Source: Anaerosporobacter sp031551385 (GTDB taxonomy: Bacteria; Bacillota; Clostridia; Lachnospirales; Lachnospiraceae). From it: DNA of 19,189 nucleotides. A model generated the notes under the pieces. It ran no database searches. It was given only the letters and a program-made list of their open reading frames with translations, and was not told where the DNA came from. Positions 1 through 7,741 of the stretch are shown here, in pieces. Location of the stretch: contig NZ_JAVBNS010000003.1 in the NCBI RefSeq assembly GCF_031551385.1, positions 1 to 19,189 on the forward strand. The letters are read 5' to 3'. Position 1 is the stretch's first letter; the number at the start of each line of letters is the position of its first letter. The translations under genes were made by a program, and so were the position numbers.

Positions 1-2517
1 CCAGTTTCCATTTGCCACCATTGGTGCACCTAAATCTTGAATTACTGGATAGATTACATTTTCCATCATAGATTGATAGTTTTTGAAATCTGTATCGCTA
101 TAGCCAGAATATCCACCATGATAGTATCTTACTATTTCTGCTGCATTATTTAATTTAAAACCATTGATAGCCGCTCCAAGAATTCGATCTCTTCCATCTA
201 CGATTTTTAAATCCGACCATGCATTTAGAATATTTACTACCGTATCCGCATAAGCAGAATCACCAGTAATAACCCATTGCAAAGCATTAAAATACGCCGC
301 ATTCGCTGATTGTTCGAAATCAGAGATGTTACCATGCCCTGCAGGTTCTCCTCTTCCAATCGCATCATATGCTTTTATTGTAAATGAAGTTGAATTTAAG
401 TTGTCTGCTACTGTAGATTGTAACTTCATGTAATCAGAATACCAAGGCTCTTCCTTCTTCTGTACATGCTCTCTCATAGCATCTAATTCTGCTTCCGTAT
501 GTGAGATACCAGGATGGTTAAAGATACAAACTTTAGCTATATCACTTTGACTATTCAAACCATTCGTATAGATTACTTCAATTTCATAAGTTCCTAACGT
601 AAGGTCTGTAACTGTCGCATAGAGTTTTCCGTTTTCTGTTGTAACTACAGAACCATCTACAGTATAATGTGAAGTATCTAAATCTCCATCTACTGGATAC
701 CAGTAGAGTTCTGCTTGATTTCCTTCTACTTTAGACAAAACTTCTAATTGGTCATAATCAGAAACATCTTCAAATTGAAATTGATAGCTTTGCATCTGAC
801 TTGCAGAAGTACATAGACCTTCTGTTGTTGTCATACGCACTGGCGCAGTTGAAAAAGAAGGGTCATCACGTAGGTTTAGCAGATGGCTAGATATCGTATA
901 GTAACCAGCAGTTTCATAATAATCAATATAGAATCGTTCGTTCCAGTTTACCTCATCTGCTTGTGCTTGAATCTCATACTTTCCTGTTGCATTCAAGTTA
1001 TAATAATTTTTACTTGCATCGGATTCTTCAAAATAATTTTGAATCGTTAGATATTTATTATTGTCTAAGCATTTTATCGCAAATGTTGTTATAGATGAAC
1101 CATAGTTTTCTAATTCATAAGACGGATATGCATATTCGGATATATATACAGCAAATATACTTCCCTCACTTTGAATATCCGTTGTTTCAAAACTTTTTCC
1201 ATCTTGAGCTAATTTCAAATATTGTCCTGTCTTTGCTTTAATTCGAACTGTTTTCTGAGCAATAGAAGCACTTTCAAGATACGTATCGCCGCTTTTTTGA
1301 ACCGGCATTGCCTGTGGTTGCTCTTCATTTTTCATTCTAACAATCATATAAAGAGGACTTGTAATACTACGAGTTGAATAGATTTCACTAGCATCAATTG
1401 TACTTGTTTCAACATCCTTTGTTGTAATATGCAACGTAATCACATTCTTGCCCTTACTTCTTGCATCTACCAATAATGATGTTAAATCCATTTGAAATGT
1501 AGCTTTTTTATCCCATTCCATCGTATAGGTTTGAGAATTTGCTAAATCAACTGGACGGTTTTTGTAAGTAATATTGTTTTCATCCCATTTTATCTTTGTT
1601 TCTGTTTCTGTGCCTTCCTCTCTCAGATACTCACCTGCTTGAGTCACTACAATTGTATTATTCGCATGCGTCTGTGTAACATACAATATCATACTTGCAA
1701 CTTCATCAGCATCAATCTGTGATATATTAAATCGAATATATGCATGTCTTCCTTTTCCGATAATCAATTTATCTGCTTTGCTTGTTATCATTGCTTTACT
1801 ACTATTGGCTGATGCTGAATCTACGAATGCATCATTTAGAACATATTCATCTGTGTCTGGTATTACTTCTACTTCTTTTAATAGTACTTGCATACTCAAA
1901 GGTGTAGTTGTATCGCGCGTTGAATAGATTTCATTCGCTACACCATTTTTACTATTATCCCCCTCTATTGCAATATGTAACGTAATCTCGTCCTTACCTG
2001 CATTTTTTGCATCTAATAGCAATGATTTTAATTCCATTTGCGATGTCGTTCCATTCCACTCCATCGTATCACTTGGGCTACCCTCTATATCATTGGGACG
2101 ATTATCAAATGTAATATTATTTTCATTCCACTTTGTCTCTGTCTCAATTCCATTCTCTGTCAGATACTCACCTGCCTGTGTCACTACGATTGTATTCACA
2201 TTTGCATTCGTCTGTTTCATACACAATATCATACTATCAACTTCATTCGCATCAATCTGTGACAAATCAAAACGAATATAAACTTGTCTTCCTTTTCCGA
2301 TAATCAGTCTCCCTGCTTTATTAGGGTCTGCATCTAACATTACTTTCCCTTTATTAGCCGCTGTAACCAATCCCTCATCTACATATGCATCATTCAGTAT
2401 ATAACTACTTGTCTTTTCCTCTTCTGCCTTAACAACAACGCTAGGAATAAAACTCATGACAAATAGTAATATTGCTAACATAGAACTTAGTATCTTTTTT
2501 CCTATTTTTATACCCAT
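1..2517 (-). CDS. Secreted multi-modular alginate_lyase-superfamily protein, 5' part (runs off left edge)
   Basis: Open from the ATG at 2517 to the window edge: 839 codons with no stop, so the C-terminus is missing. Upstream is AAAGGAGAGGG, a good ribosome binding site. Residues 1-30 form a signal peptide. Residues about 36-216 and 223-396 are two similar beta-sandwich modules of the DNRLRE/CBM96 type; each has IIGKGR, YIRF, WxENNIT, NRP and EIYSTR motifs, and the DNA is also alike, so this is a module duplication. Residues about 412-577 look like a beta-trefoil (fascin-like, VRIKAKTGQYLKL), and 580-665 like an Ig/FN3 fold. From HPGISHTEAELD (about 668) an alpha-toroid like the alginate_lyase superfamily (PF05426) begins and is cut at the edge near GNW. 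By family knowledge such enzymes cleave polyuronates by beta-elimination, and CBM96-type modules occur in alginate lyases. Substrate is unproven. A possible extended -10 (TGCTACAAT, 2578-2586) lies upstream. Could equally act on another uronate polymer. Confidence 0.82.
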   Translation of the reverse strand, partial: MGIKIGKKILSSMLAILLFVMSFIPSVVVKAEEEKTSSYILNDAYVDEGLVTAANKGKVMLDADPNKAGRLIIGKGRQVYIRFDLSQIDANEVDSMILCMKQTNANVNTIVVTQAGEYLTENGIETETKWNENNITFDNRPNDIEGSPSDTMEWNGTTSQMELKSLLLDAKNAGKDEITLHIAIEGDNSKNGVANEIYSTRDTTTPLSMQVLLKEVEVIPDTDEYVLNDAFVDSASANSSKAMITSKADKLIIGKGRHAYIRFNISQIDADEVASMILYVTQTHANNTIVVTQAGEYLREEGTETETKIKWDENNITYKNRPVDLANSQTYTMEWDKKATFQMDLTSLLVDARSKGKNVITLHITTKDVETSTIDASEIYSTRSITSPLYMIVRMKNEEQPQAMPVQKSGDTYLESASIAQKTVRIKAKTGQYLKLAQDGKSFETTDIQSEGSIFAVYISEYAYPSYELENYGSSITTFAIKCLDNNKYLTIQNYFEESDASKNYYNLNATGKYEIQAQADEVNWNERFYIDYYETAGYYTISSHLLNLRDDPSFSTAPVRMTTTEGLCTSASQMQSYQFQFEDVSDYDQLEVLSKVEGNQAELYWYPVDGDLDTSHYTVDGSVVTTENGKLYATVTDLTLGTYEIEVIYTNGLNSQSDIAKVCIFNHPGISHTEAELDAMREHVQKKEEPWYSDYMKLQSTVADNLNSTSFTIKAYDAIGRGEPAGHGNISDFEQSANAAYFNALQWVITGDSAYADTVVNILNAWSDLKIVDGRDRILGAAINGFKLNNAAEIVRYYHGGYSGYSDTDFKNYQSMMENVIYPVIQDLGAPMVANGNW

Positions 2518-2644
2518 CTCTTTACCCTCTCCTTTGATGATGTTTTCATCTATAAATAGTTACCATGATACCTTTGTATTGTAGCAATTTTTCAAACGCA
2601 AAAGTGCTCCTTTTTTAAGATGTTAGTACTGATTTTTAAGAAAC

Positions 2645-2695
2645 AAAAAACTCCAAATAATTTATCATCCATGGATAAATTACTTAGAGTTTTTT
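2645..2695 (-). terminator. Long intrinsic terminator after the cysteine hydrolase
   Basis: Arms 2645-2666 and 2674-2695 are 22 nt each, pair with two mismatches or G-U pairs, and enclose a 7-nt loop. Each arm ends in six A or six T, so it can act in both directions. On the minus strand it ends the transcript of the gene finishing at 2763 and isolates the lyase gene starting at 2517. Confidence 0.8.
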
Positions 2696-2762
2696 CACTT
2701 ACAAAGTAACTACTCTTTTATATCTTTCTTCAGCGTAATTAACTTCAATCTTTATTCATTTC

Positions 2763-3302
2763 TTATTCTTCCACAATCTCAATCTGACACATCTTCATAG
2801 CCTCTAATGCATTCTTATGGCTTTGCTCTGTAACTCCAGCACAGCAAGAAGCATCAACCTTTACTGGCATCTCTGGTAAGAATGTTTTTACTAATAATGC
2901 ATTGGATATTACACAGATATCCGTACAAACACCAACTAATTCAATCTCTGTTACATCATTGTATCGTCCTGCCATTAAGTCTTTTGCTAACTCTTCTGAG
3001 CCAAACGTTACTTTATCATAGCATTTGCATTCAGCTACTGCAATTGCTTCCTTGATTTCATTACAAACTTCCCAGCCTTCTTCTCCTTTAATGCAATGCT
3101 CTACTGGAAGGTTTTTACCCTCTTGCGTTTCAAGATAATTCTTAGCATGGGTATCTCTCGTGAAAATAATTGCATCATCATTTTTCATATAGTGTTGAAT
3201 CTTTTTTACTACATTAGGAATTATTGCTACTGCTTCCTTTGTACCAAGTGCTCCTGTTATAAAATCGTTTTGCATATCGACAACTATTAATAATTTACTC
3301 AT
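2763..3302 (-). CDS. Isochorismatase-family cysteine hydrolase, nicotinamidase-like
   Basis: 179 residues, normal for the family. The visible catalytic triad is D9 (VVDMQNDF), K97 (DKVTFGS) and C130 (GVCTDIC), as in PncA-type amidohydrolases. D50 and H52 (TRDTH) and H69 (LPVEHC) match three of the metal ligands of nicotinamidases; the fourth is probably an acidic residue between them, since no His is present there. Family enzymes hydrolyse nicotinamide to nicotinate in NAD salvage, but relatives act on other amides, so the substrate is inferred. It is cytosolic, with no signal peptide. The ribosome binding site AAAGGAAG lies about 9 nt before the ATG. It has its own promoter candidate and terminator and seems unrelated to the carbohydrate genes on either side. 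It is rich in cysteine (ten residues), including a CC pair near the C-terminus. Confidence 0.85.
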   Translation of the reverse strand: MSKLLIVVDMQNDFITGALGTKEAVAIIPNVVKKIQHYMKNDDAIIFTRDTHAKNYLETQEGKNLPVEHCIKGEEGWEVCNEIKEAIAVAECKCYDKVTFGSEELAKDLMAGRYNDVTEIELVGVCTDICVISNALLVKTFLPEMPVKVDASCCAGVTEQSHKNALEAMKMCQIEIVEE

Positions 3303-3365
3303 ATATTACGCTTCCTTTCATTAACCATTCGTAGCTATCTATTATTACCAATTCTTATGAAATTG

Positions 3366-3395
3366 ATTATAACATAGACCATAGAACTTCCACAA
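3366..3395 (-). promoter_or_regulatory. Sigma-A-type promoter candidate for the cysteine hydrolase
   Basis: On the minus strand there is a perfect TATAAT (3366-3371) preceded by TG (extended -10), an 18-nt spacer, and a weak TTGTGG -35 (3390-3395). It lies 64 nt before the ATG at 3302. No terminator was seen between 3303 and 3451, so read-through from GH88 is also possible. Confidence 0.45.
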
Positions 3396-3451
3396 GCATA
3401 ACACTTCAGGACGATACCCCCTCCCATCATTAATCTTATCATATCAAACTT

Positions 3452-4606
3452 TTACCATAGGAATATATCATTTCCGTTTAGTCTAAACATAGCTTCCATA
3501 AAATAATAATCTCCATAGATAATTGAGAAATGATGTTTCTTATCATGATATGCCGCTGTACAATTCGTAAGTATATTATCATTGTCCTTGCTGAAATCAC
3601 TTCGCTTTTCATATAATGTCTTCAAAAGTTTTATCGCTGGCTGTAGATACAATTCCCTCTCACATTCATCTACCACTCTGGAAATCTCGATTAATCCGCA
3701 AGCTGCAATTGCTGCTGCACAAGAATCTTCCCATGCGGGCTCTTTCGGTTGTCTAAAGTCAACTGGTATAATTCCATCCTCTGGAATATTCGCGATAAAA
3801 TAATGTGCAATCTTCTTCGCTGTATCCAGATATTCTTGCTTTCCAGTATGCATATAGCTAATCACAAATCCATACAATCCCCATGTTTGTCCTCTTGTCC
3901 ATGACGAGCCTTTCGCATATCCTTGTCCACCATGATCGGTTACAAACTCCCCTGTGAATGGATCAAACTCAACAATGTGTCGTACCGAACCATCCGCTCT
4001 AACAAATGTGTTCATTGCTGTATCCGCATGCATCATAGCAATTTGTTTAAATCTAGGATCATTGCTTTCTTCACTTGCCCAATAAAGTAATGGAATATTA
4101 AATAAGCAATCAATAATTGCCCAACCTCTCGTATCCTTTGTTTCATCTTCTAAATCATTCCACGCTCTTATAAACTTTCCGACGGGATTAAATCTTCCAG
4201 CAAGAATTGTCGCTGCATGCATTGCACGTCTTTTTGCATCTTCATTTTTTGTTAATCGGTAATTGGCAACTGCTGTTGGTAACCACATAAATCCTACATC
4301 ATGATGAAGACCATAAAAATCTTCAAAACATTTGTCTAGTAATTCCTCATTGTATCTCGCAATTTGTGCATATTTCTTATCGTCTGTTTCATGATACATT
4401 AACCATAACATACCACCCCAGAACCCATTCGTCCACCAGTTTAGTCCATCATCAAGGTTAAAAATTATCGTTGTATCAGCTCTGTTGTCATGTTCTCCAT
4501 CAATCGTTGTATAAGGGATTTTATCTTTTGATTTCTCACTAAGCCAATCCATCTTTTCTTTTATTGCAGCAGTCGCTTCTCTAATCCATTCATTTTCTTG
4601 AATCAT
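3452..4606 (-). CDS. GH88 unsaturated glucuronyl hydrolase
   Basis: Family GH88 enzyme, which hydrates and removes the 4,5-unsaturated uronic acid left at the non-reducing end of oligosaccharides by polysaccharide lyases; cytoplasmic, no signal peptide. Numbered from the ATG at 4606 (384 residues, usual for the family), the two catalytic aspartates fit D103 (HHDVGFMW) and D166 (IIDCLFN). Other family blocks are WWTNGFWGGM, GQGYAKGSSWTRGQTWGLYGF and WEDSCAAAIAACGLIE. The frame is open upstream to a TTG at 4693 (413 residues), but those extra codons run through the end of a repeat element and the TTG has no ribosome binding site. The ATG at 4606 has AAAGGTGG 7 nt before it, so it is preferred. 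Third gene of a GH28-GH43-GH88 set. It implies that lyase products are imported. Confidence 0.9.
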   Translation of the reverse strand: MIQENEWIREATAAIKEKMDWLSEKSKDKIPYTTIDGEHDNRADTTIIFNLDDGLNWWTNGFWGGMLWLMYHETDDKKYAQIARYNEELLDKCFEDFYGLHHDVGFMWLPTAVANYRLTKNEDAKRRAMHAATILAGRFNPVGKFIRAWNDLEDETKDTRGWAIIDCLFNIPLLYWASEESNDPRFKQIAMMHADTAMNTFVRADGSVRHIVEFDPFTGEFVTDHGGQGYAKGSSWTRGQTWGLYGFVISYMHTGKQEYLDTAKKIAHYFIANIPEDGIIPVDFRQPKEPAWEDSCAAAIAACGLIEISRVVDECERELYLQPAIKLLKTLYEKRSDFSKDNDNILTNCTAAYHDKKHHFSIIYGDYYFMEAMFRLNGNDIFLW

Positions 4607-4644
4607 TCTCTCTTCCACCTTTCCTTTTCCATCACTTAAATTAT

Positions 4645-4736
4645 TAATTGCGAAACTCTCAATATACTTGACTGTTTCTTGATTAACGTACAATAGCTAA
4701 GAAACTTAGCCACATATAAAAATGGAGTTTCGCCTC
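4645..4736. repeat. Short degenerate copy of the 7270-7563 MITE-like element
   Basis: The 14-nt end at 4645-4658 (taattgcgaaactc) is identical to the outer end of both arms of the larger element. The match to that element's right arm continues to about 4704 with roughly eight differences in 60 nt. The other end, ggagtttcgc at 4724-4733, is the inverse terminal sequence, matching the larger element's left end. The interior is deleted and contains a small hairpin, gctaag/cttagc (4695-4709). It fills nearly the whole GH43-GH88 gap. No clear target duplication was seen. Confidence 0.7.
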
Positions 4737-4738
4737 TA

Positions 4739-5641
4739 CTAAAACTTATCTTGCAATGCGTCGTATTCCTCATCACTTATGGCGATTATTCCACCATGCC
4801 TTTTTTTCGTACTGCCAAAACTGTAGTCTTTTTCCTCAAGTACTCTTACCTCTGCAGTTTCTAAGTCTTCAATAACGATAGGAAGATAACCTTTTCCTGT
4901 TCCGTACTGGTCTACAACCAAACACCACTTTCCATCTGGTAACCGAAAACATTCAGGACCTTCTACTCCTAACAGTTCATTTAATTTAGAATTTTCAATA
5001 AGGATAAAATCTTGTCCAGCCAATTCATCTCCACATTCAGCAATAATATGCTTATTACTCTCATCTTTAGAAAAACGATAATATTTCCCATTATCAAAGA
5101 TTATTGTTGTATCAATAATTGCGTTCTCTTTTTCAATATATTTTTGTAGTGATGTAAACTCCCTAAAATCCTTTGTATATGCCGAATAGATACGGTGTTT
5201 TCCTTCCGCTTCACCCTCTTCTTTAACAAAAGATGCCCAGAAAACAAAAAATGCTTCTTCCTTTTTATCATACACTGCTTCTGGTGCCCAAACACAACCT
5301 GCTTCTGGTATTCCTACTCGACATGATTTTGCTTTTCCCCAATCAATCAGATTATCTGATTCCCATACAATAAGGTCTCTACTCCCATTTTTACACGCAC
5401 TTTCCCAGCCACCTTTACGCTTTCCTATACATAAATCAGTCGCTATTAAGAAGTATTTTCCTGTTGTAGGTTCTTTCACAATAAACGGATCTCTAACTCC
5501 CTTATCACCTAAATCTGAATATAATATTGGCTTTCCTTGATTTAAATCCTTCCAATGCAAACCATCTTTACTAATACTAAAATAAATTTGCTCTCCATCT
5601 TTCTCTTCACCAATAAAATGAACGAATAAATATCCTGCCAT
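4739..5641 (-). CDS. GH43-family glycosidase
   Basis: 300 residues, a single five-bladed propeller domain without signal peptide or added binding module, so intracellular. Opens with YLFVHF and FSISKDGLHW. Candidate catalytic residues by family pattern: base D51 (GVRDPF), pKa-modulating D177 (IIDTTI) and acid E227 (VEGPE); WAPE at 118-121 is also typical. GH43 enzymes remove arabinofuranosyl, xylosyl or galactosyl residues; the subfamily and sugar cannot be set by eye. The ribosome binding site is weak (AAGGG about 12 nt before the ATG at 5641). It follows the GH28-like gene by 117 nt and precedes GH88 by 132 nt on the same strand with no terminator between, so co-transcription is likely. Its stop codon lies 2 nt from the end of a short repeat element. 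Confidence 0.85.
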   Translation of the reverse strand: MAGYLFVHFIGEEKDGEQIYFSISKDGLHWKDLNQGKPILYSDLGDKGVRDPFIVKEPTTGKYFLIATDLCIGKRKGGWESACKNGSRDLIVWESDNLIDWGKAKSCRVGIPEAGCVWAPEAVYDKKEEAFFVFWASFVKEEGEAEGKHRIYSAYTKDFREFTSLQKYIEKENAIIDTTIIFDNGKYYRFSKDESNKHIIAECGDELAGQDFILIENSKLNELLGVEGPECFRLPDGKWCLVVDQYGTGKGYLPIVIEDLETAEVRVLEEKDYSFGSTKKRHGGIIAISDEEYDALQDKF

Positions 5642-5671
5642 ATTTTCTTTTACCCTTCTCTTACTATTCTC

Positions 5672-5700
5672 TTCTCAAACACCCTAGATTTGTCTGAGAA
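5672..5700 (-). other. Intercistronic hairpin between GH28-like and GH43 genes
   Basis: Arms 5672-5681 and 5691-5700 (ttctcaaaca / tgtctgagaa) form 10 pairs including one G-U on the transcript, with a 9-nt loop. No T-run follows, so it is not a typical terminator. It could be a processing or mRNA-stability element in the operon transcript. Confidence 0.4.
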
Positions 5701-5758
5701 TTCATTGCGCTGTTCTGTACCCCAGCTATCATCACACAGTAAATTTTTTCTCGTAAAA

Positions 5759-7240
5759 CTAATCTGCTAGCGTGACATTCTCCACATACTTGCCTACTCG
5801 AATATTACCTTCCTCTAATGTTTTAACTTTAACACCATTACGAACTAAATTTTCAATATAAATATTCTTCACATTGAATTCTTCGCTATATCCCTCAATT
5901 ACCGATACTTCATCTCTCTGACCTGTGTAATATATATTTTTAAGTGTAATATTCTCAATGCCTTTTCCCGGACATGGGTTATAATCTGGATTAAATTTCA
6001 CTTGAAAATCAAATATTTTCCCATGTTCAAACGGTTCGATTCTTATATTGTCAAACACAATATTTCTCGCTATATTCTTATCTCCTACATTAATCGCCAT
6101 GCATCCAAGGTAGCCTGCTTGGTATTCGTGATGCTCTAATATGTCGATATCTTCGAAGTGAATATCCTCTATGATATCTCCCTCTTCTTCACTCAGTCCA
6201 TGCGTACCCATGCAGATTGGATGCGCCACATCTGCCCATAAGGTAATCCCTTTTATAACAACATTTCTTGTATCGCCGTAGAAACTCCAGCGATGTCCAT
6301 ATACTGCTATACAGTCATCTGAAGTACGTAAAAAGCCACCCTCTACATATATATTCTGGCAACTCATCATATCAATTCCATCACTCCAGCCTTCACAGCT
6401 AAAGCTCTTAATATTACGAATTGTTACGTTCTTGCACTCACCTAATGCAACCGTATAATGAGGTGGATTAATTAAGATGCAATCCTCTATCGTAATATTG
6501 TGTGAATGGTTCAATTGAAATCCACTTTTTCCACCATATCGCTCAAAATTTGCCAAATATAAAATACCACTTCCATAGATATGAACATCTTCTACATGAT
6601 CGCATAAAAAGTTGCCAACAACAACAGCTCCCCCCTCCATATAGATATTCGTATGGGAAGGGACTTTGAACATTCCTTCTCCAGCATAATGGATACCTGA
6701 TTTAATATACAAGGTTCGTCCCTTTGGCATTGCTTCTAATTTAGTAGCTGTCTCTGCTCCAAAACTACAATATTTTTCTGAATTTCCCTCTAATACTAAA
6801 ACATTTTCTGCGTTCTCATCTGGTATATCCTTTCGGATTTCTCCTGCAAAAAGATGCAGGTTATGAAAACGATCTTTATTTATTTCTATTGATAGATTAG
6901 CTGGTTTATCTAATATAAAATTTACTTTCTTCGTTGTAAACTCAACAGGTATCTTCTTACTGAGTGGTCTTATATCCACTCGATATATATATACTTTTGA
7001 TTCAATCTCAATTTCAATACTTCCTTCAAAGTCTAAGTATGCCATGGATGCCAATCGAACATCATGCATATCCACTTTGACTTGATAGGTAGGAACTTTC
7101 AACCAATTTTCTTCTCCAATTGCACGTACTTTAACGACATATCGATCTTGCAGTATTGATTCTTTATGTACTGGATATACTTTTACTTGATTCATACATC
7201 TTCCCATACAGTTTCGCAGTTTAACTACGATGCTGTACAT
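5759..7240 (-). CDS. GH28-like right-handed beta-helix glycosidase
   Basis: 493 residues. A short N-terminal beta-sandwich (about 17-125, with VKVDMHDV and MAYLDFEG) precedes a parallel beta-helix (about 175-480) with repeated NITIEDC / NVTIRNI / NIYVEGG coils. GH28-type acidic sites are visible: D287 (WSDGID), D308/D309 (TSDDC) and H347 (GTHG). GH28 enzymes hydrolyse galacturonide links in pectin and related polymers, but this divergent group may act on other uronides. No signal peptide, so it probably acts on imported oligosaccharides. The ATG at 7240 has AAGGAAAGG close upstream. The ATG at 7195 (MNQVKVYP) gives an N-terminus more like relatives I recall, and the bases between are near-palindromic, so the true start may be 7195. 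First gene of the GH28-GH43-GH88 set; the element at 7270-7563 sits directly upstream. Confidence 0.82.
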   Translation of the reverse strand: MYSIVVKLRNCMGRCMNQVKVYPVHKESILQDRYVVKVRAIGEENWLKVPTYQVKVDMHDVRLASMAYLDFEGSIEIEIESKVYIYRVDIRPLSKKIPVEFTTKKVNFILDKPANLSIEINKDRFHNLHLFAGEIRKDIPDENAENVLVLEGNSEKYCSFGAETATKLEAMPKGRTLYIKSGIHYAGEGMFKVPSHTNIYMEGGAVVVGNFLCDHVEDVHIYGSGILYLANFERYGGKSGFQLNHSHNITIEDCILINPPHYTVALGECKNVTIRNIKSFSCEGWSDGIDMMSCQNIYVEGGFLRTSDDCIAVYGHRWSFYGDTRNVVIKGITLWADVAHPICMGTHGLSEEEGDIIEDIHFEDIDILEHHEYQAGYLGCMAINVGDKNIARNIVFDNIRIEPFEHGKIFDFQVKFNPDYNPCPGKGIENITLKNIYYTGQRDEVSVIEGYSEEFNVKNIYIENLVRNGVKVKTLEEGNIRVGKYVENVTLAD

Positions 7241-7258
7241 TTCCTTTCCTTGGATTTA

Positions 7259-7269
7259 TATAGTTATCT
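7259..7269 (+). repeat. Left flanking direct repeat of the MITE-like element
   Basis: tatagttatct, identical to 7564-7574 on the other side of the element. Probable 11-bp target-site duplication. Confidence 0.6.
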
Positions 7270-7563
7270 CGGTAATTGCGAAACTCCGTTATGTCTTTGT
7301 AAGCTTCTTGATTAGCATACACTAACACAAAACACGCTACTCATCTAAGAACTTCTAGGTGTATACGAACACTATCCAAAGGTCACGGAAACGCCTTCGA
7401 TTCGGCATCCTGCCTCAGCTCAGGCTGGCTCGGCGTCCATGCCTCGCCTTCCTAAGTTATGCAGTATACACCAAGAAGTACTAAGATGCTTCGCTATCGT
7501 TTTTTAGTTATTGTATGCTAATCAAGAAGCAGGCAAGTGTATTGAGAGTTTCGCAATTACTTG
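7270..7563. mobile_element. MITE-like element with long terminal inverted repeats
   Basis: 294 bp with no transposase. The outer ends taattgcgaaactc (7273-7286) and its exact complement (7546-7559) pair over 14 nt. Second arm blocks at 7303-7326 and 7507-7530 pair over 24 nt with one mismatch. Third blocks at 7344-7366 and 7464-7486, both ending in ggtgtatac on one strand, pair with about four mismatches. The core is GC-rich (about 64% over 7381-7450) and has its own small palindromes such as gcctcagctcaggc. The 11-bp direct repeats abut both sides. A shorter relative lies at 4645-4736. It separates the GH28 operon from its upstream DNA. When transcribed, it would fold as one long hairpin. 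The mobilising enzyme is unknown; a structured dispersed repeat of other origin is the alternative. Confidence 0.75.
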
Positions 7564-7574
7564 TATAGTTATCT
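7564..7574 (+). repeat. Right flanking direct repeat of the MITE-like element
   Basis: tatagttatct, identical to 7259-7269. Probable target-site duplication. Confidence 0.6.
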
Positions 7575-7641
7575 ACATTCATTTTATTGCAAGCTTACAA
7601 AGAATCCTATAGCAATAACATTATATTTCATATACTTTTTC

Positions 7642-7655
7642 AATAAACGCTTTAC
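7642..7655 (-). promoter_or_regulatory. cre-like palindrome in the divergent intergenic region
   Basis: On the minus strand GTAAAGCGTTTATT matches 11 of 14 positions of the catabolite-responsive consensus TGWAARCGYTWNCW, with the central AAAGCGTTT intact. It lies between the GH28 operon (leftward) and the Uma2 gene (rightward), next to a leftward TATAAT (7620-7625) that has no good -35. The three mismatches fall in the outer conserved bases, so the call is weak. Confidence 0.25.
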
Positions 7656-7671
7656 TTATATTTGATAACAA

Positions 7672-7700
7672 TTGACTTTTTCCTTTTTGTAACTTATGCT
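7672..7700 (+). promoter_or_regulatory. Sigma-A-type promoter for the Uma2 gene
   Basis: TTGACT (7672-7677), a 17-nt spacer, TATGCT (7695-7700). It lies 41 nt before the start codon, which is preceded by AAAGGAAG. Confidence 0.65.
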
Positions 7701-7741
7701 TTAATTAACATACGAATTATTTATAGAAAGGAAGTGCCACT

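Noticed and set aside
4607..4693. GH88 start at TTG 4693, giving 413 residues
   Set aside because: No ribosome binding site before the TTG, and the first 16 codons lie inside a repeat element. The ATG at 4606 has AAAGGTGG at good spacing and gives the family's usual length.
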